A stretch of 64,000 bases of DNA from JANQIO01 sp043513815 (GTDB taxonomy: Bacteria; Pseudomonadota; Gammaproteobacteria; Pseudomonadales; Halieaceae), in assembly GCA_043513815.1 (NCBI GenBank), contig CP121313.1, positions 1,984,001 through 2,048,000 on the forward strand, in the 5' to 3' direction. This document shows, one piece after another, positions 27,252 to 35,358 of this stretch. A model generated the notes under the pieces. The model made no database searches and was not told the DNA's origin. It saw only the letters and a program-made list of their open reading frames with translations. Positions within the stretch are counted from its first letter, which is position 1; every line of letters begins with the position of its first letter. The position numbers were made by a program, and so were the translations under genes.

Positions 27252-28070
27252 ATGTCTGAACTCGAAATCAGTACTGCGAACTGCATCGTCGAGCGCGATG
27301 GCCCGATACTCACCGTCACGCTCAACCGGCCGGAGGCCAAAAACGCCTTTACCCCTGAGATGCTGCTGGGCATGTATCGCGCCTGGCGGCTGCTGGATGA
27401 AGACGACAGCCTGCTGTGTGGCATTCTCACGGCGGTAGGCGATACCTTCTGCGCAGGCATGGACCTGAAGGCCGGCGCCGATGGCAACCAGCAGGCCACC
27501 GATGAATTCATGCAGGTCATGGCCGATGTGCCCAATGTGCACTGGCAGGCCCTGCTGCGCGACAACCGCCCCTGCAAGCCCATCATTCTGGCCGTGGAAG
27601 GCTATGCCCTGGCAGGTGGTACCGAGATTCTGCAGGGCACCGACATTCGGGTCGGCGCCGAGGACGCCATCTTTGGTGTCACCGAAGTGGCTCGCGGCCT
27701 GTATCCCATGGGCGGCTCCACAGTACGCCTGCGACGCCAGATACCTTACTGCCTGGCGGCGGAAATGCTGCTACTGGGGGAGACCATTACGGCCCAGCAG
27801 GCATTGCAGTTTGGCTTGATCAATCGTGTTGTGCCCAAGGGTGAGAGCCTGGCGGAGGCGCGCCGCCTTGCCGAGCGCCTGTGTGAGAATGCACCACTGG
27901 CCATCGTCGCGATCACGCGCTCCTTGAGAGAACAACAGGAAGACATGGAAGAAGAGGCGGCCATGGTGGCCTCAGACGCGCTTGCCGGTCCGGTGTTCGG
28001 GTCGGCGGATGCCAGGGAAGGCATGCGCGCCTTCAAGGAAAAGCGCAAGGCTGTGTTCAAGGGCGAGTAG
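27252..28070 (+). CDS. Enoyl-CoA hydratase/isomerase family protein, EchA19-like
   Basis: Crotonase-fold protein of 272 aa, 8 bp after the ligase. Oxyanion-hole segments are FCAGMDLKAGA and VEGYALAGGTEILQGTDIRV. The expected catalytic glutamates of hydratases appear in GGTEILQ (family-specific) and VTEVARGLYP. The pairing with a FadD19-like ligase and the AGGTEILQGTDIRV block matches what I recall of mycobacterial EchA19, a steroid enoyl-CoA hydratase. Substrate by inference only. Confidence 0.88.
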   Translation: MSELEISTANCIVERDGPILTVTLNRPEAKNAFTPEMLLGMYRAWRLLDEDDSLLCGILTAVGDTFCAGMDLKAGADGNQQATDEFMQVMADVPNVHWQALLRDNRPCKPIILAVEGYALAGGTEILQGTDIRVGAEDAIFGVTEVARGLYPMGGSTVRLRRQIPYCLAAEMLLLGETITAQQALQFGLINRVVPKGESLAEARRLAERLCENAPLAIVAITRSLREQQEDMEEEAAMVASDALAGPVFGSADAREGMRAFKEKRKAVFKGE

Positions 28071-28113
28071 CGTTACCATAAAAGCCCGTCGCCTTTCCCG
28101 GAGAGAACAATCT

Positions 28114-28812
28114 ATGCAAGACCCCGTATCCGCCCCCGCCGGTGATCTCGCCGGCGTCTACGCAGCGCTCGTCGACGCGCGCAAGTCCGCCCGCGGTTTC
28201 AAGCCGGACCCGGTCCCCCAGGCGCTGCTGGATCAGGTTTTCGAGGTCGCTCTGCGAGCACCGTCCAACTGCAACACCCAGCCCTGGCAGACCCACGTGG
28301 CGTCTGGCGACAAGCTCGAATCATTGCGCAAGCGCTGCCCTGAGGCTTTCATGAACGGCGAGTTCACCATGGACTTTCCCTATGATGGCAAGTACGACGG
28401 CGTGTACAAGGAACGCCAGTATGCCTCCGCCGAGGCACTCTACAGCGCCATGGGTATTGCCCGCGAGGAGAAGGACAAGCGCAACGTGGCGTTCATGCGC
28501 AACTTCACTTTCTTCGACGCCCCCCATGTTGCTTTCCTGTTTCTGCCTGAGCCCTTCGGCCTGCGGGAGGCCTGTGACCTGGGCATGTACGCCCAAACCC
28601 TGATGCTGTCCATGGTCGCCCACGGCCTGGCCTGCTGCCCGCAGACAGCGCTGAGCTTCCTGGCCCAGCAGGTCAGGGACGAACTGGACGTCGACAACAG
28701 CAACAAGCTGTTGTTTGGCATCTCCTTCGGCTTCGAAGACGAGTCCCACCCCTCCAACCAGTGCCGCACTGAGCGGGCCGCACTGGGCGACATCACGCAC
28801 TTCCACAGCTGA
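28114..28812 (+). CDS. Nitroreductase family flavoprotein
   Basis: FMN-dependent oxidoreductase of 232 aa. The FMN-binding N-terminal motif is in ARKSARGFKPDPVP and ALRAPSNCNTQPW, and the C-terminal part has GLACCPQTALSFL and FGISFGFEDE. ATG 28114 follows GGAGAGAA; an in-frame start inside the previous gene was rejected. The stop is 4 bp before the next crotonase. A role in reducing or dehydrogenating a CoA intermediate of the cluster is possible but not shown. Confidence 0.85.
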   Translation: MQDPVSAPAGDLAGVYAALVDARKSARGFKPDPVPQALLDQVFEVALRAPSNCNTQPWQTHVASGDKLESLRKRCPEAFMNGEFTMDFPYDGKYDGVYKERQYASAEALYSAMGIAREEKDKRNVAFMRNFTFFDAPHVAFLFLPEPFGLREACDLGMYAQTLMLSMVAHGLACCPQTALSFLAQQVRDELDVDNSNKLLFGISFGFEDESHPSNQCRTERAALGDITHFHS

Positions 28813-28816
28813 CCCC

Positions 28817-29572
28817 ATGACTGATCTGTTGCTTGAAGACCGTGACGGGGTGCGGCTACTTACCCTGAACCGCCCCGGAAAAAAGAACGCGATCAATAAC
28901 GCCCTGTGGATCGATCTGCGTCACGCCTTTGAGGCCGCTGATGCCGATCCCTCTGTCCGCTGTGTGCTGCTGACAGGGGCGGGTGGAAACTTTTGTGCCG
29001 GCGTCGATCTCGCCAGTTTTGGTGAAGCCACGGCGGAAGAAGAGCATCCTTTCGGCGCCTGCGCGCGGGCAGTTGCGGGATTCGGCAAGCCCTGGATTGG
29101 CGCTGCCAGCGGCGTGGCGGTGGGCGGCGGCGCCACCATCCTGTTCCATGCCGATATTTGCTATGTCGGCGATAGCCTGCGTATGCGTCTGCCTTTCGCG
29201 GCTCTCGGGTTGGCACCTGAGTTCGCTTCCAGCTATATGCTGCAGGCCAATATCGGCGCCCAGCAGGCCGCGGAGCTGTTTTATACCGCCGAATGGATAG
29301 ACGCCCAGCGCGCCGTCGACAGCGGTATAGCCGCGCGCAGCTTCGCTGATGCTGACCTGCTGGACGCCGCGCTGGCAAAGGCAGCCGAGATAGCCCGTTG
29401 GCCGGTGTCTGCCCTGCAAGAGATCAAGGCGACACTGCGGCACCCGCACCGTGAAGCCATCAACCAGGCGCTGGCTCTCGAAGATGCCGCGATGACTCGA
29501 CTGGCTGGTTCGCCAGACAACATCGAGGCCATCACCGCGTTTCTGGAAAAACGGGAACCCAGGTTCACTTAA
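28817..29572 (+). CDS. Enoyl-CoA hydratase/isomerase family protein
   Basis: Second crotonase of the cluster, 251 aa, starting MTDLLLEDRDGVRLLTLNRP. Oxyanion-hole blocks are GNFCAGVDLASFG and ASGVAVGGGATILFHADICY. The region that holds the hydratase glutamates reads MRLPFAALGLAPEFASSYML: a single glutamate (PEF) is kept in the isomerase-like position. This pattern suggests isomerase or another crotonase chemistry rather than plain hydration. It ends the cluster, converging on the DUF1415 gene with a 4-bp overlap of stops. Confidence 0.85.
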   Translation: MTDLLLEDRDGVRLLTLNRPGKKNAINNALWIDLRHAFEAADADPSVRCVLLTGAGGNFCAGVDLASFGEATAEEEHPFGACARAVAGFGKPWIGAASGVAVGGGATILFHADICYVGDSLRMRLPFAALGLAPEFASSYMLQANIGAQQAAELFYTAEWIDAQRAVDSGIAARSFADADLLDAALAKAAEIARWPVSALQEIKATLRHPHREAINQALALEDAAMTRLAGSPDNIEAITAFLEKREPRFT

Positions 29573-30177
29573 GGCTGCGGGGACGTCACGTCTCCGATGT
29601 CCTCTTCAAGACACTGCTCCAGGCTGCGGGCCAGTCGCTCGCTGCCCAGTTTTTCCAGCAGTGCAATATTCCTCTCCGGGATGGCTTCCACGTCCGGGTG
29701 GCTGGCCACGGCTTTGGCGACGCTGTCTTCACGCAACAGATGCAGCATGGGATAGGGCGAGCGGTTACTGTAGTTCTCTGCATCCTCGGGTCCGGTGCCG
29801 GCAAACTGATAGTGCGGGTGGAAGCTGGCAATCTGGAAGACGCCATCCAGGGTTAGCTGGAGCAGCAGTTCGTCGCAGGCTGCCAGAAACTGGTTGTAGT
29901 CGAGAAAGTCTTCCAGGACCCGGGGATGAATCAGCAGGGTGGTTTCAATATCGGGTTGCCGATGGAGGTGCGCCAGCTCGTCACCCAGTGCCAGTAGTAA
30001 TTGCTCTTCATCGTCGGCGTCGGTAACCCAGAATCGTACCCTGTCAGCATCCAGCTCGCGCCGGGCGAAAGGGCACAGGTTGTGGCCGACGACCAGGCGC
30101 TCAACCCAGCGTCGTGACGCGGCGACGATGGCCTGCTTATTTGAGGGTGGGATGGAAATAAAGCGCCTCGTCCACAC
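29569..30177 (-). CDS. DUF1415 family protein
   Basis: Cytoplasmic protein of about 200 aa from the widespread but uncharacterised DUF1415 family. Signature blocks: AASRRWVERLVVGHNLCPFAR, ETTLLIHPRVLEDFLDYNQFL, FQIASFHPHYQFAGT and NRSPYPMLHLLRE. The start is unclear: a GTG at 30177 is used, a TTG at 30186 is also in frame, and both fall inside the end of the upstream PPOX gene (overlap of 40-50 bp). The conserved CPFA cysteine and the HPHYQF histidines may bind a metal; that is a guess. Confidence 0.85.
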   Translation of the reverse strand: MWTRRFISIPPSNKQAIVAASRRWVERLVVGHNLCPFARRELDADRVRFWVTDADDEEQLLLALGDELAHLHRQPDIETTLLIHPRVLEDFLDYNQFLAACDELLLQLTLDGVFQIASFHPHYQFAGTGPEDAENYSNRSPYPMLHLLREDSVAKAVASHPDVEAIPERNIALLEKLGSERLARSLEQCLEEDIGDVTSPQP

Positions 30178-30619
30178 CCTCGCCAAAAAGCTGTGCGCCG
30201 AGGGCTTCCATGTCCCAGGAAATCCAGCGCTCGGGCACCAGCTTGATCACCGTGTCTGACATGCCCTCAAAAGCCGGACCTACTACCGGATGTTCCAGTG
30301 CCGCTTTGGTCAGGTACTTGGCGTTGATGCTGGAAGCGATGGCGGTGGCTTCTTCACCGGTGAGCAGTTCCGCTGTGCCACAAGCGCTGACGCCTGATTC
30401 CTTGCCATCTTCGCGAGACTCTATGCAGACGGCCATGCGCGGATCGCGCCTCAGGTTGCGCGCCTTGCTGGCATCCTGGTTAGTGGTGATATAGAGCACC
30501 CCGCCTTTCCACAGAAACCAGACTGCGGTGACGTGGGGCAGGCCGTCCGCGCTGTAGGTGGTAAGCGTCGCGATACGTCGCTCGTCCAGCAGGTGCTCAA
30601 GGGCGGGGTTGAGTGCCAT
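30137..30619 (-). CDS. PPOX-class (pyridoxamine phosphate oxidase fold) protein
   Basis: Split-barrel flavin-binding protein of 160 aa. Typical blocks: RIATLTTYSADGLPHVTAVWFLW, VLYITTNQDASKARNLRRDPRMAVCIE and RWISWD near the end. GAGGAGG lies 7 bp before the ATG at 30619; longer in-frame starts lack family similarity. Members use FMN, F420 or haem breakdown products, and the sequence alone does not settle the cofactor. It overlaps the stop region of the SRPBCC gene upstream, so the three minus-strand genes form a small operon. Confidence 0.85.
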   Translation of the reverse strand: MALNPALEHLLDERRIATLTTYSADGLPHVTAVWFLWKGGVLYITTNQDASKARNLRRDPRMAVCIESREDGKESGVSACGTAELLTGEEATAIASSINAKYLTKAALEHPVVGPAFEGMSDTVIKLVPERWISWDMEALGAQLFGEGVDEALYFHPTLK

Positions 30620-30621
30620 AC

Positions 30622-31125
30622 CTAAACCTCCTCGATCAAAATGGGGCGTCGCTGCGCGGCAGCGGCAACGCGATTGCCGTACATACGCCGTAGATTGCGA
30701 TGACGCCACTGAAATATCCAGCGGAACACCCAGCCGTAAACCGGCTCCAGCCAGGGCAGCCTGGCGCCAAAGGTGACGTGGTCGGTCAAGCTAGCGCCGC
30801 CCGGTAGCGGCTGAATTTCCCTTTCATGTTGCCAGAGCGACTGGCTGGCCAGACTGGAGGTCTCGCAGAAGTACTCACCGGGGCGGACCTCTGCAAAAGC
30901 GATATCATCGTACTCTACCGGCAGCACGCCTCCCAGCCGAATCCAGCTCCGAAATCTGTGCCGACCGGGCTCCCAGCCAACAGTGATGTCTTCCAGGCCA
31001 TCTGGGAAACTCATGCTCAGCAGTGGGCGCAGTTCGGCGTTGACTTCCAGCGGGCTCACCGCGTGCTGCCACAGTTGATCCGGGTGGGCGGCGAGTTCGG
31101 ACTGGATGTGGAAGTGTCTGGCCAT
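30622..31125 (-). CDS. SRPBCC (START-like) family protein
   Basis: Protein of 167 aa with the polyketide cyclase/ligand-binding fold: FHIQSELAAHPDQLWQHAVSPLEVNAEL at the start, SLTDHVTFGARLPWLEPVYGWVF in the C-terminal helix region. ATG 31125 begins MARHFHIQSEL. It may bind a hydrophobic ligand; none can be named. Stop codon lies 2 bp upstream of the next gene's ATG. Confidence 0.75.
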   Translation of the reverse strand: MARHFHIQSELAAHPDQLWQHAVSPLEVNAELRPLLSMSFPDGLEDITVGWEPGRHRFRSWIRLGGVLPVEYDDIAFAEVRPGEYFCETSSLASQSLWQHEREIQPLPGGASLTDHVTFGARLPWLEPVYGWVFRWIFQWRHRNLRRMYGNRVAAAAQRRPILIEEV

Positions 31126-31244
31126 ACCTGCAGTATTGCCAGTCCTCGCCATTTACGCCAGTCGACAAGGCCGCTCCCAAAGGCGTGCGGGGCGTAGGCA
31201 GGTCTGCTATAAAGCCCCATCCTGCACCAGACCGAGATAGTGGT

Positions 31245-31712
31245 ATGACCGAGGAAATCGCCGGCGTAGCCTTGACCAATTCATCCAGTAATTCGCAGCG
31301 CCTTTACAGCCGCTACCTGTTGGCCGTCCTGATCGACCTCACGGTACTCAATCTTTGCGATGAACACTGGGACTGGGTCAGCGTTACGTCCTTCACAATG
31401 TCGATATTGGCTGCGGTCCTGTTGCAGGTATTGCTCAAGGCGACGCTGGCGCTGGAGCACTGGGTGGCGGGCTTCTTTACCGGTAAAACGTCCGCCATGG
31501 CCAAAGCGCTGCGCTACTTCTCCGCCTGGCTAATCCTGTTTGGTTCAAAGTTTCTCATGCTGGGTGCTATAGACTTCGCCTTCGGCGACGCCATCACCTT
31601 TTCCGGGCCACTGCACGGGGTAGTGGCCTTTATCGGCGTGGTGGCGCTGATGCTGATTGCCGAAGAAATCGCGGTGCGCATCTACTGGCGGTTGGCCGAT
31701 CACACTGAATAG
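31245..31712 (+). CDS. Conserved integral membrane protein of unknown function
   Basis: Protein of 155 aa with four predicted membrane helices (roughly residues 22-40, 48-68, 88-105 and 120-143) and short loops, reading SRYLLAVLIDLTVLNLCDEHW at the first helix. Not assigned to a family here. The ATG at 31245 has GAGATAG upstream. It is divergent from the SRPBCC operon, so the 119-bp gap should hold both promoters. Confidence 0.7.
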   Translation: MTEEIAGVALTNSSSNSQRLYSRYLLAVLIDLTVLNLCDEHWDWVSVTSFTMSILAAVLLQVLLKATLALEHWVAGFFTGKTSAMAKALRYFSAWLILFGSKFLMLGAIDFAFGDAITFSGPLHGVVAFIGVVALMLIAEEIAVRIYWRLADHTE

Positions 31713-32248
31713 GTGCGCAGCCCATGAATCGCGCGTAAACATGGTACCTTTTCCGGACTAGTGGGGCAGTCTCCAGCACGCGCGGATAAACGAATAGAGG
31801 CCGTCGGCCGATTGGTCTGTGCCTGATATCAATCGCCAGCTGGTGTGTTTCGTTGCTGCCTCAGGGGGCAATCTGCTGGTCAGTGCAGCGCGTTATTCAG
31901 GTACGTTGCAGGTATCTGTTCTGCCATCTGTTGTGCAGTTGATTTTTCTATTCAATTCCCACAGCACGCGGTTACAGCGACAACCGTTGCAGCCACCGCC
32001 AGCGGAAGCACAGGCGTGTTCGCGGCTGCCCCTTCGCTGTTCTGGGATGTGCGTGCGGCGACTGTGTATAGCGGCTAGCCGAACATCTGTGCCGGCTCTG
32101 ATTCGCTCCTGCTCTGCAAAGAATTCCCCGCAAGTCACGCGGCCGGACAATAAATTCGTCGCGTCTCGAGAGGCTTTCGCCTGTAAGACAGGATTAAAAG
32201 CAGTTTTACCTGGTTGCTTCGAAACGAAGCTCAATCAGGCGTGAACGT
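31713..32248. other. Gene-poor gap of about 540 bp
   Basis: No supported gene. Open frames here (for example 31819-32244 on the plus strand) are rich in Cys, Ser and Arg, have no ribosome-binding sequence and no recognisable domain. A decayed gene or an untranslated RNA is possible. No clear promoter, repeat or transposon end was seen. Confidence 0.6.
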
Positions 32249-32290
32249 AAAAAAACGGTACGACGCTCCGGCATCCGGAACGTCGCACCC
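32249..32290 (-). terminator. Rho-independent terminator of the TPR gene
   Basis: Read on the minus strand, GGTGCGACG...CGTCGTACC forms a 9-bp stem (one G-T pair) extended inward by TCCGG/CCGGA, followed by a run of seven T after GT. It starts 9 bp downstream of the TPR gene stop. Confidence 0.88.
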
Positions 32291-32298
32291 CGTTGTAA

Positions 32299-32793
32299 TC
32301 ACGCGTCCGATCCGGTGACTTCTCGCAGCAGCTCAAGATTATCACTCGCCTGGCGAAGGTCGATATTGATTTCCAGTGCACGACTGAAATCCTGGCGGGC
32401 TCCGCTGATGTCGCCACTGACGGCCTTGACCACGCCGAGATTTGATAGCGCTATGGCGACGTCACGTCTGGCGGCTGAGCTTTTAGACAGTTCGAGAGCG
32501 GCTGCGCACTCGCTGTCTGCTTTTTTGAGGTCGCCGATCATGGTGTAGGCAACACAGAGGTTCGTACTGGCCTCGAATCGCTTTATGTTCTTGCGGCCCA
32601 GGTGTTCGATCGCCTCGCCATAGTCGCCAGCTACCACGGTATTGCCGCGGGCACGATCGATAATGGCAGCCATCTGGTAGCTCGAAGACACGGGCGCAGT
32701 CGCTACATCGTGGGCCTGTGCAGATGCGGCGAGCATGGGTGCCGCGGCAAACGCGGCGCTGAGTAGTGCAGCTTTGCTGGTTTGGATTTTCAT
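32299..32793 (-). CDS. Secreted tetratricopeptide-repeat protein
   Basis: Exported protein of 164 aa: signal peptide MKIQTSKAALLSAAFAAAPM with cleavage after ASAQAHA-like ASAQA, then about three TPR units (for example FEASTNLCVAYTMIGDLKKADSEC and AIALSNLGVVKAVSGDISGARQDF). AAGGAG stands 8 bp before the ATG. A strong terminator follows, so it is monocistronic. Such short periplasmic TPR proteins mediate protein contacts; the partner is unknown. A LysR gene lies 193 bp upstream on the same strand. Confidence 0.82.
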   Translation of the reverse strand: MKIQTSKAALLSAAFAAAPMLAASAQAHDVATAPVSSSYQMAAIIDRARGNTVVAGDYGEAIEHLGRKNIKRFEASTNLCVAYTMIGDLKKADSECAAALELSKSSAARRDVAIALSNLGVVKAVSGDISGARQDFSRALEINIDLRQASDNLELLREVTGSDA

Positions 32794-32986
32794 GTTTCAA
32801 CTCCTTGGTGTGTTTTGAGCGCCCGACCGCCTCGAAAGCCATCGGGTCCAGCGCAATGTAAGGGTCGAGACATCCGCAAACAAACGAATAAATGTTGAAC
32901 CTACCCTGAGTAAATCTTGACGATTGTCCTGCGGGCAGACTCAATGCGTGTCAGGCTGAGGCGCTCGAAGCGAGGCGATTAGGGCA

Positions 32987-33898
32987 CTAGGGCGCAGGCG
33001 AACTGCTGTTTTCACAAAAGGTTTCACGTACCCAGTCACGCAGGGCGCGCACTTCGGGCAGGTCCGCTTTTTCGCGGGGATAGGCGAGATAGTACGTCTC
33101 GGGCATTTCTGCGGTATCGTCATACATTGGCACGAGCGCGCCGTATTTGAACCAGTTATCACTCAATGGAACCGGCACCAGGGCAGCACCCACGCCGCGC
33201 TCTGCTGCTCGCGCAACCGCAATCATGGAGTCCAGGCGCACCACACTAGCGGCCGGCGGCAGCGTGATGCCTGTAGACCTGGACCAGATTTTCCATGCCT
33301 CCGGGCGGCTTGTGTGGACGAGTATCGGAAACGGCGAGAAACCGTTGCCCGGACGATTCCGATAGCGCTTAAGGAATGCTGGAGAGCACGCCGGCATCAG
33401 CCTTAGAGGGAACAGCGCGTCTGAGGCCAACTGCGAGGGTTCCTGGCGGAACAGGCGTATGGACGCGTCGGCACTGGCGGGATGGCGCTCGGCTGTCTCG
33501 TCACTGGTATCCACGAAAATTTCGATGTCGGGGTGTTTGGCGGTGAAGTCTTCCAGCCGGGGTACGAAACATTCACTGGCAAAGAACGGCTGTACAGAAA
33601 CGCGTAGCTGCCGCTTCGCCGTTGAACTCAGCACCTCCGCGACGATCTCGTCGATCTTGCCAATCGCCGGCTCGAGTTGCCGGTAGAGGCGCTCTCCCGG
33701 TTCCGTGAGGCGAAGTGAGCGACTTTCACGGATGAAGAGGTCCACCCCGAATTCCTCTTCGAGCTTTTTTACCTGGTGGCTGACCGCCGAAGCGGTGACC
33801 GACAGTTCCTCTGCCGCTTGCTTGTAGTTGCAGTACCTGGCAGCGACACAGAATATTCGCAGCCCGCGAAGCGAAGTCTTTTTGGGGGTCAGTTTCAT
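32987..33898 (-). CDS. LysR-family transcriptional regulator, GcvA-like
   Basis: Regulator of 303 aa. N-terminal winged helix with LRIFCVAARYCNYKQAAEEL and VTASAVSHQVKKLEEEFGVDLF, a linker helix, then a periplasmic-binding-type effector domain. The pattern SAVSHQVKKLEE and the loop GVGAALVPVPL are of the GcvA-like branch. Its target is probably near: candidates are the downstream TPR gene or divergent sequence to the right, but the right flank holds only a repeat and a convergent gene. Effector unknown. Confidence 0.9.
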   Translation of the reverse strand: MKLTPKKTSLRGLRIFCVAARYCNYKQAAEELSVTASAVSHQVKKLEEEFGVDLFIRESRSLRLTEPGERLYRQLEPAIGKIDEIVAEVLSSTAKRQLRVSVQPFFASECFVPRLEDFTAKHPDIEIFVDTSDETAERHPASADASIRLFRQEPSQLASDALFPLRLMPACSPAFLKRYRNRPGNGFSPFPILVHTSRPEAWKIWSRSTGITLPPAASVVRLDSMIAVARAAERGVGAALVPVPLSDNWFKYGALVPMYDDTAEMPETYYLAYPREKADLPEVRALRDWVRETFCENSSSPAP

Positions 33899-34050
33899 CA
33901 GGTTCTCAGTGGCGGCAGCTGAGGCAAGGCCGCAGGATTGTTGCGATGACTGCTTCGCGCTAATCGATCAAAAAGTGCGACATTCCCTCTAGTGCGTTGG
34001 AGGTAAGCCGCCGCATTAAGCTTGGAATCAATTGAACATCATAAAGGAAA

Positions 34051-34135
34051 TTGGAAATTGGGGTCAGAGTAAGATTTACTTGAACGGATTTTGATCACCG
34101 CACATAGCTTTGATCGAGCTGTTGCCCTGACACTA
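34051..34135 (+). repeat. Direct repeat, left copy (~85 bp)
   Basis: Begins TTGGAAATTGGGGTCAGAGT and contains the exact shared block TTTTGATCACCGCACATAGC. About 80% identical by eye to 35148-35232, same orientation, with the TMEM175-type gene between. The rest of the gap 33899-34309 between LysR and TMEM175 holds no supported gene. Confidence 0.85.
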
Positions 34136-34309
34136 CTTTCCTTGAAAAAATGTCCGGCAAGGTCTGTCGCGTGCTCTCGTTCAGGAATGAACGGATATGG
34201 CTGCCTCCTCGCTGAGGCGAGTATAGCTGCGGGGCAATTAAGAAGCTTATCGCGTTGTGTGGGGGTCACCCGCCAAGACGGGCCAGATAATCCGGTCCAC
34301 GCAACCTGT

Positions 34310-35035
34310 TTATATTTGCCGTACTTGCTTATCGAAGCGTTTTGATACCTGCCAGCCGAATATCGGCATCACGACGGCGAGCGAGAGGTAGATCCAGCCG
34401 CTCAAGCCAACGAGTTCGTCCGGTACCGTGAAGGCCATCAGTATCGACAGCAACCCGACGCTGGCGACGATCAGCCAGCCGCAGATTTCGGTCCTGGTCA
34501 GGAAGAGTTCCTCGGCTGTCAGCGACAGCGACTTACGCAGCGATAGTGCGTGCGCGTTCAGCGCAATGATGCAGGCCGAGCACAGCACAAAGCCACTACC
34601 GTAGATGCCAAACAACCCGCGAACCTGATCAACAGAGGTGATGAGAAAGGTCGTCGGCAGCCAGCCGTTGGTCATCGCGCTGACGGCAGCGGTAGACATC
34701 GCGCGCAACGGATAGACGTAGATGAGGATAACGAAGACCAACACCAGGCTGATCATCATTGCCGTGGTTGTGTCGAGCCCAAACCGGATCGACCATTTTC
34801 GGTGTGCGGCCCAGAACATCATCAATACTGCGAATCCGAACAGGAACGCGGGAATCGCACGCAAAGCATCGACCAGCTCGTCGTATGAAGCGGGCACGGC
34901 ATCGAAGGAAATGACCAGCAGTGTTAACGCGAAGGCGAATGCGGCATCGACGAAAGTCTCCAGTCGCGTCGTCTCAGCGCCACGGTTGTAGAAAAAGTTA
35001 ACCTTTTCGAGCTGCCCCAGATCGTCCTGCTTCAT
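34310..35035 (-). CDS. TMEM175/DUF1211 family membrane protein (putative K+ channel)
   Basis: Protein of 241 aa with six membrane helices. The family signature in the first helix, R-x-E-x-F-x-DAxFAxALTLL, is seen as RLETFVDAAFAFALTLLVIS. Bacterial members are potassium-selective channels with two-fold repeats. GGAG lies 8 bp before the ATG. The gene is enclosed by the two direct-repeat copies, suggesting it came as a unit, and its GC content is lower than the core genes. Physiological role not deducible. Confidence 0.85.
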   Translation of the reverse strand: MKQDDLGQLEKVNFFYNRGAETTRLETFVDAAFAFALTLLVISFDAVPASYDELVDALRAIPAFLFGFAVLMMFWAAHRKWSIRFGLDTTTAMMISLVLVFVILIYVYPLRAMSTAAVSAMTNGWLPTTFLITSVDQVRGLFGIYGSGFVLCSACIIALNAHALSLRKSLSLTAEELFLTRTEICGWLIVASVGLLSILMAFTVPDELVGLSGWIYLSLAVVMPIFGWQVSKRFDKQVRQI

Positions 35036-35147
35036 CGTGTCACTCCGCTCGCCTCGCGTTCGGGTCAGTATGCCAGCGCTGCCGCGAGCCCTCCATCGAT
35101 ATCGGCAGGTCAGCCTGTCCGTCTCGCTTTCGACGTTTTCCGAAGTT

Positions 35148-35232
35148 TTGGAAATTGAGGTCTGAGTAAGATTTCCTGGAACGGTTTTTGATCACCGCAC
35201 ATAGCTTTGAAAGAAATGTTGCTCTGAACTGC
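35148..35232 (+). repeat. Direct repeat, right copy (~85 bp)
   Basis: Begins TTGGAAATTGAGGTCTGAGT and shares the TTTTTGATCACCGCACATAG block with the copy at 34051. It lies in the gap between the TMEM175 gene and the divergent tetR, upstream of both. Confidence 0.85.
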
Positions 35233-35321
35233 TTGCCATTATTGTTCACTATCGTCGCGCGTGCTGGGCACGGAGGACAGTACGTCGGGACTTAGGTCCT
35301 GTTGGCATCAAGATTGACAAT

Positions 35322-35336
35322 CTGACACCGTGTCAG
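35322..35336. promoter_or_regulatory. TetR operator O1 (perfect palindrome)
   Basis: CTGACACCGTGTCAG is a perfect 15-bp palindrome with a single central base. It stands 16 bp upstream of the tetR start. Centre-to-centre distance to the second site is 22 bp, two turns of the helix. Confidence 0.85.
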
Positions 35337-35343
35337 TAAAGTC

Positions 35344-35358
35344 CTGACACGATGTCAG
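35344..35358. promoter_or_regulatory. TetR operator O2, overlapping the start codon
   Basis: CTGACACGATGTCAG has 6-bp arms (CTGACA/TGTCAG) and includes the ATG of tetR at 35352. Binding here would block initiation or a near-leaderless transcript. It is almost identical to O1. Confidence 0.8.

Noticed and set aside
31819..32244. 141-codon plus-strand frame in the gene-poor gap
   Set aside because: No ribosome-binding sequence, odd composition rich in Cys, Ser and Arg, and no recognisable family.
33899..34050. Insertion sequence or prophage around the TMEM175 region
   Set aside because: No transposase, integrase or phage gene and no terminal inverted repeats were found; only the direct repeat supports mobility.
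34039..34269. Small minus-strand frame with a twin at 35040-35249
   Set aside because: The similar peptides (SKLCAVIK...SKSYSD) come from the direct repeat itself; no start signals or family support.
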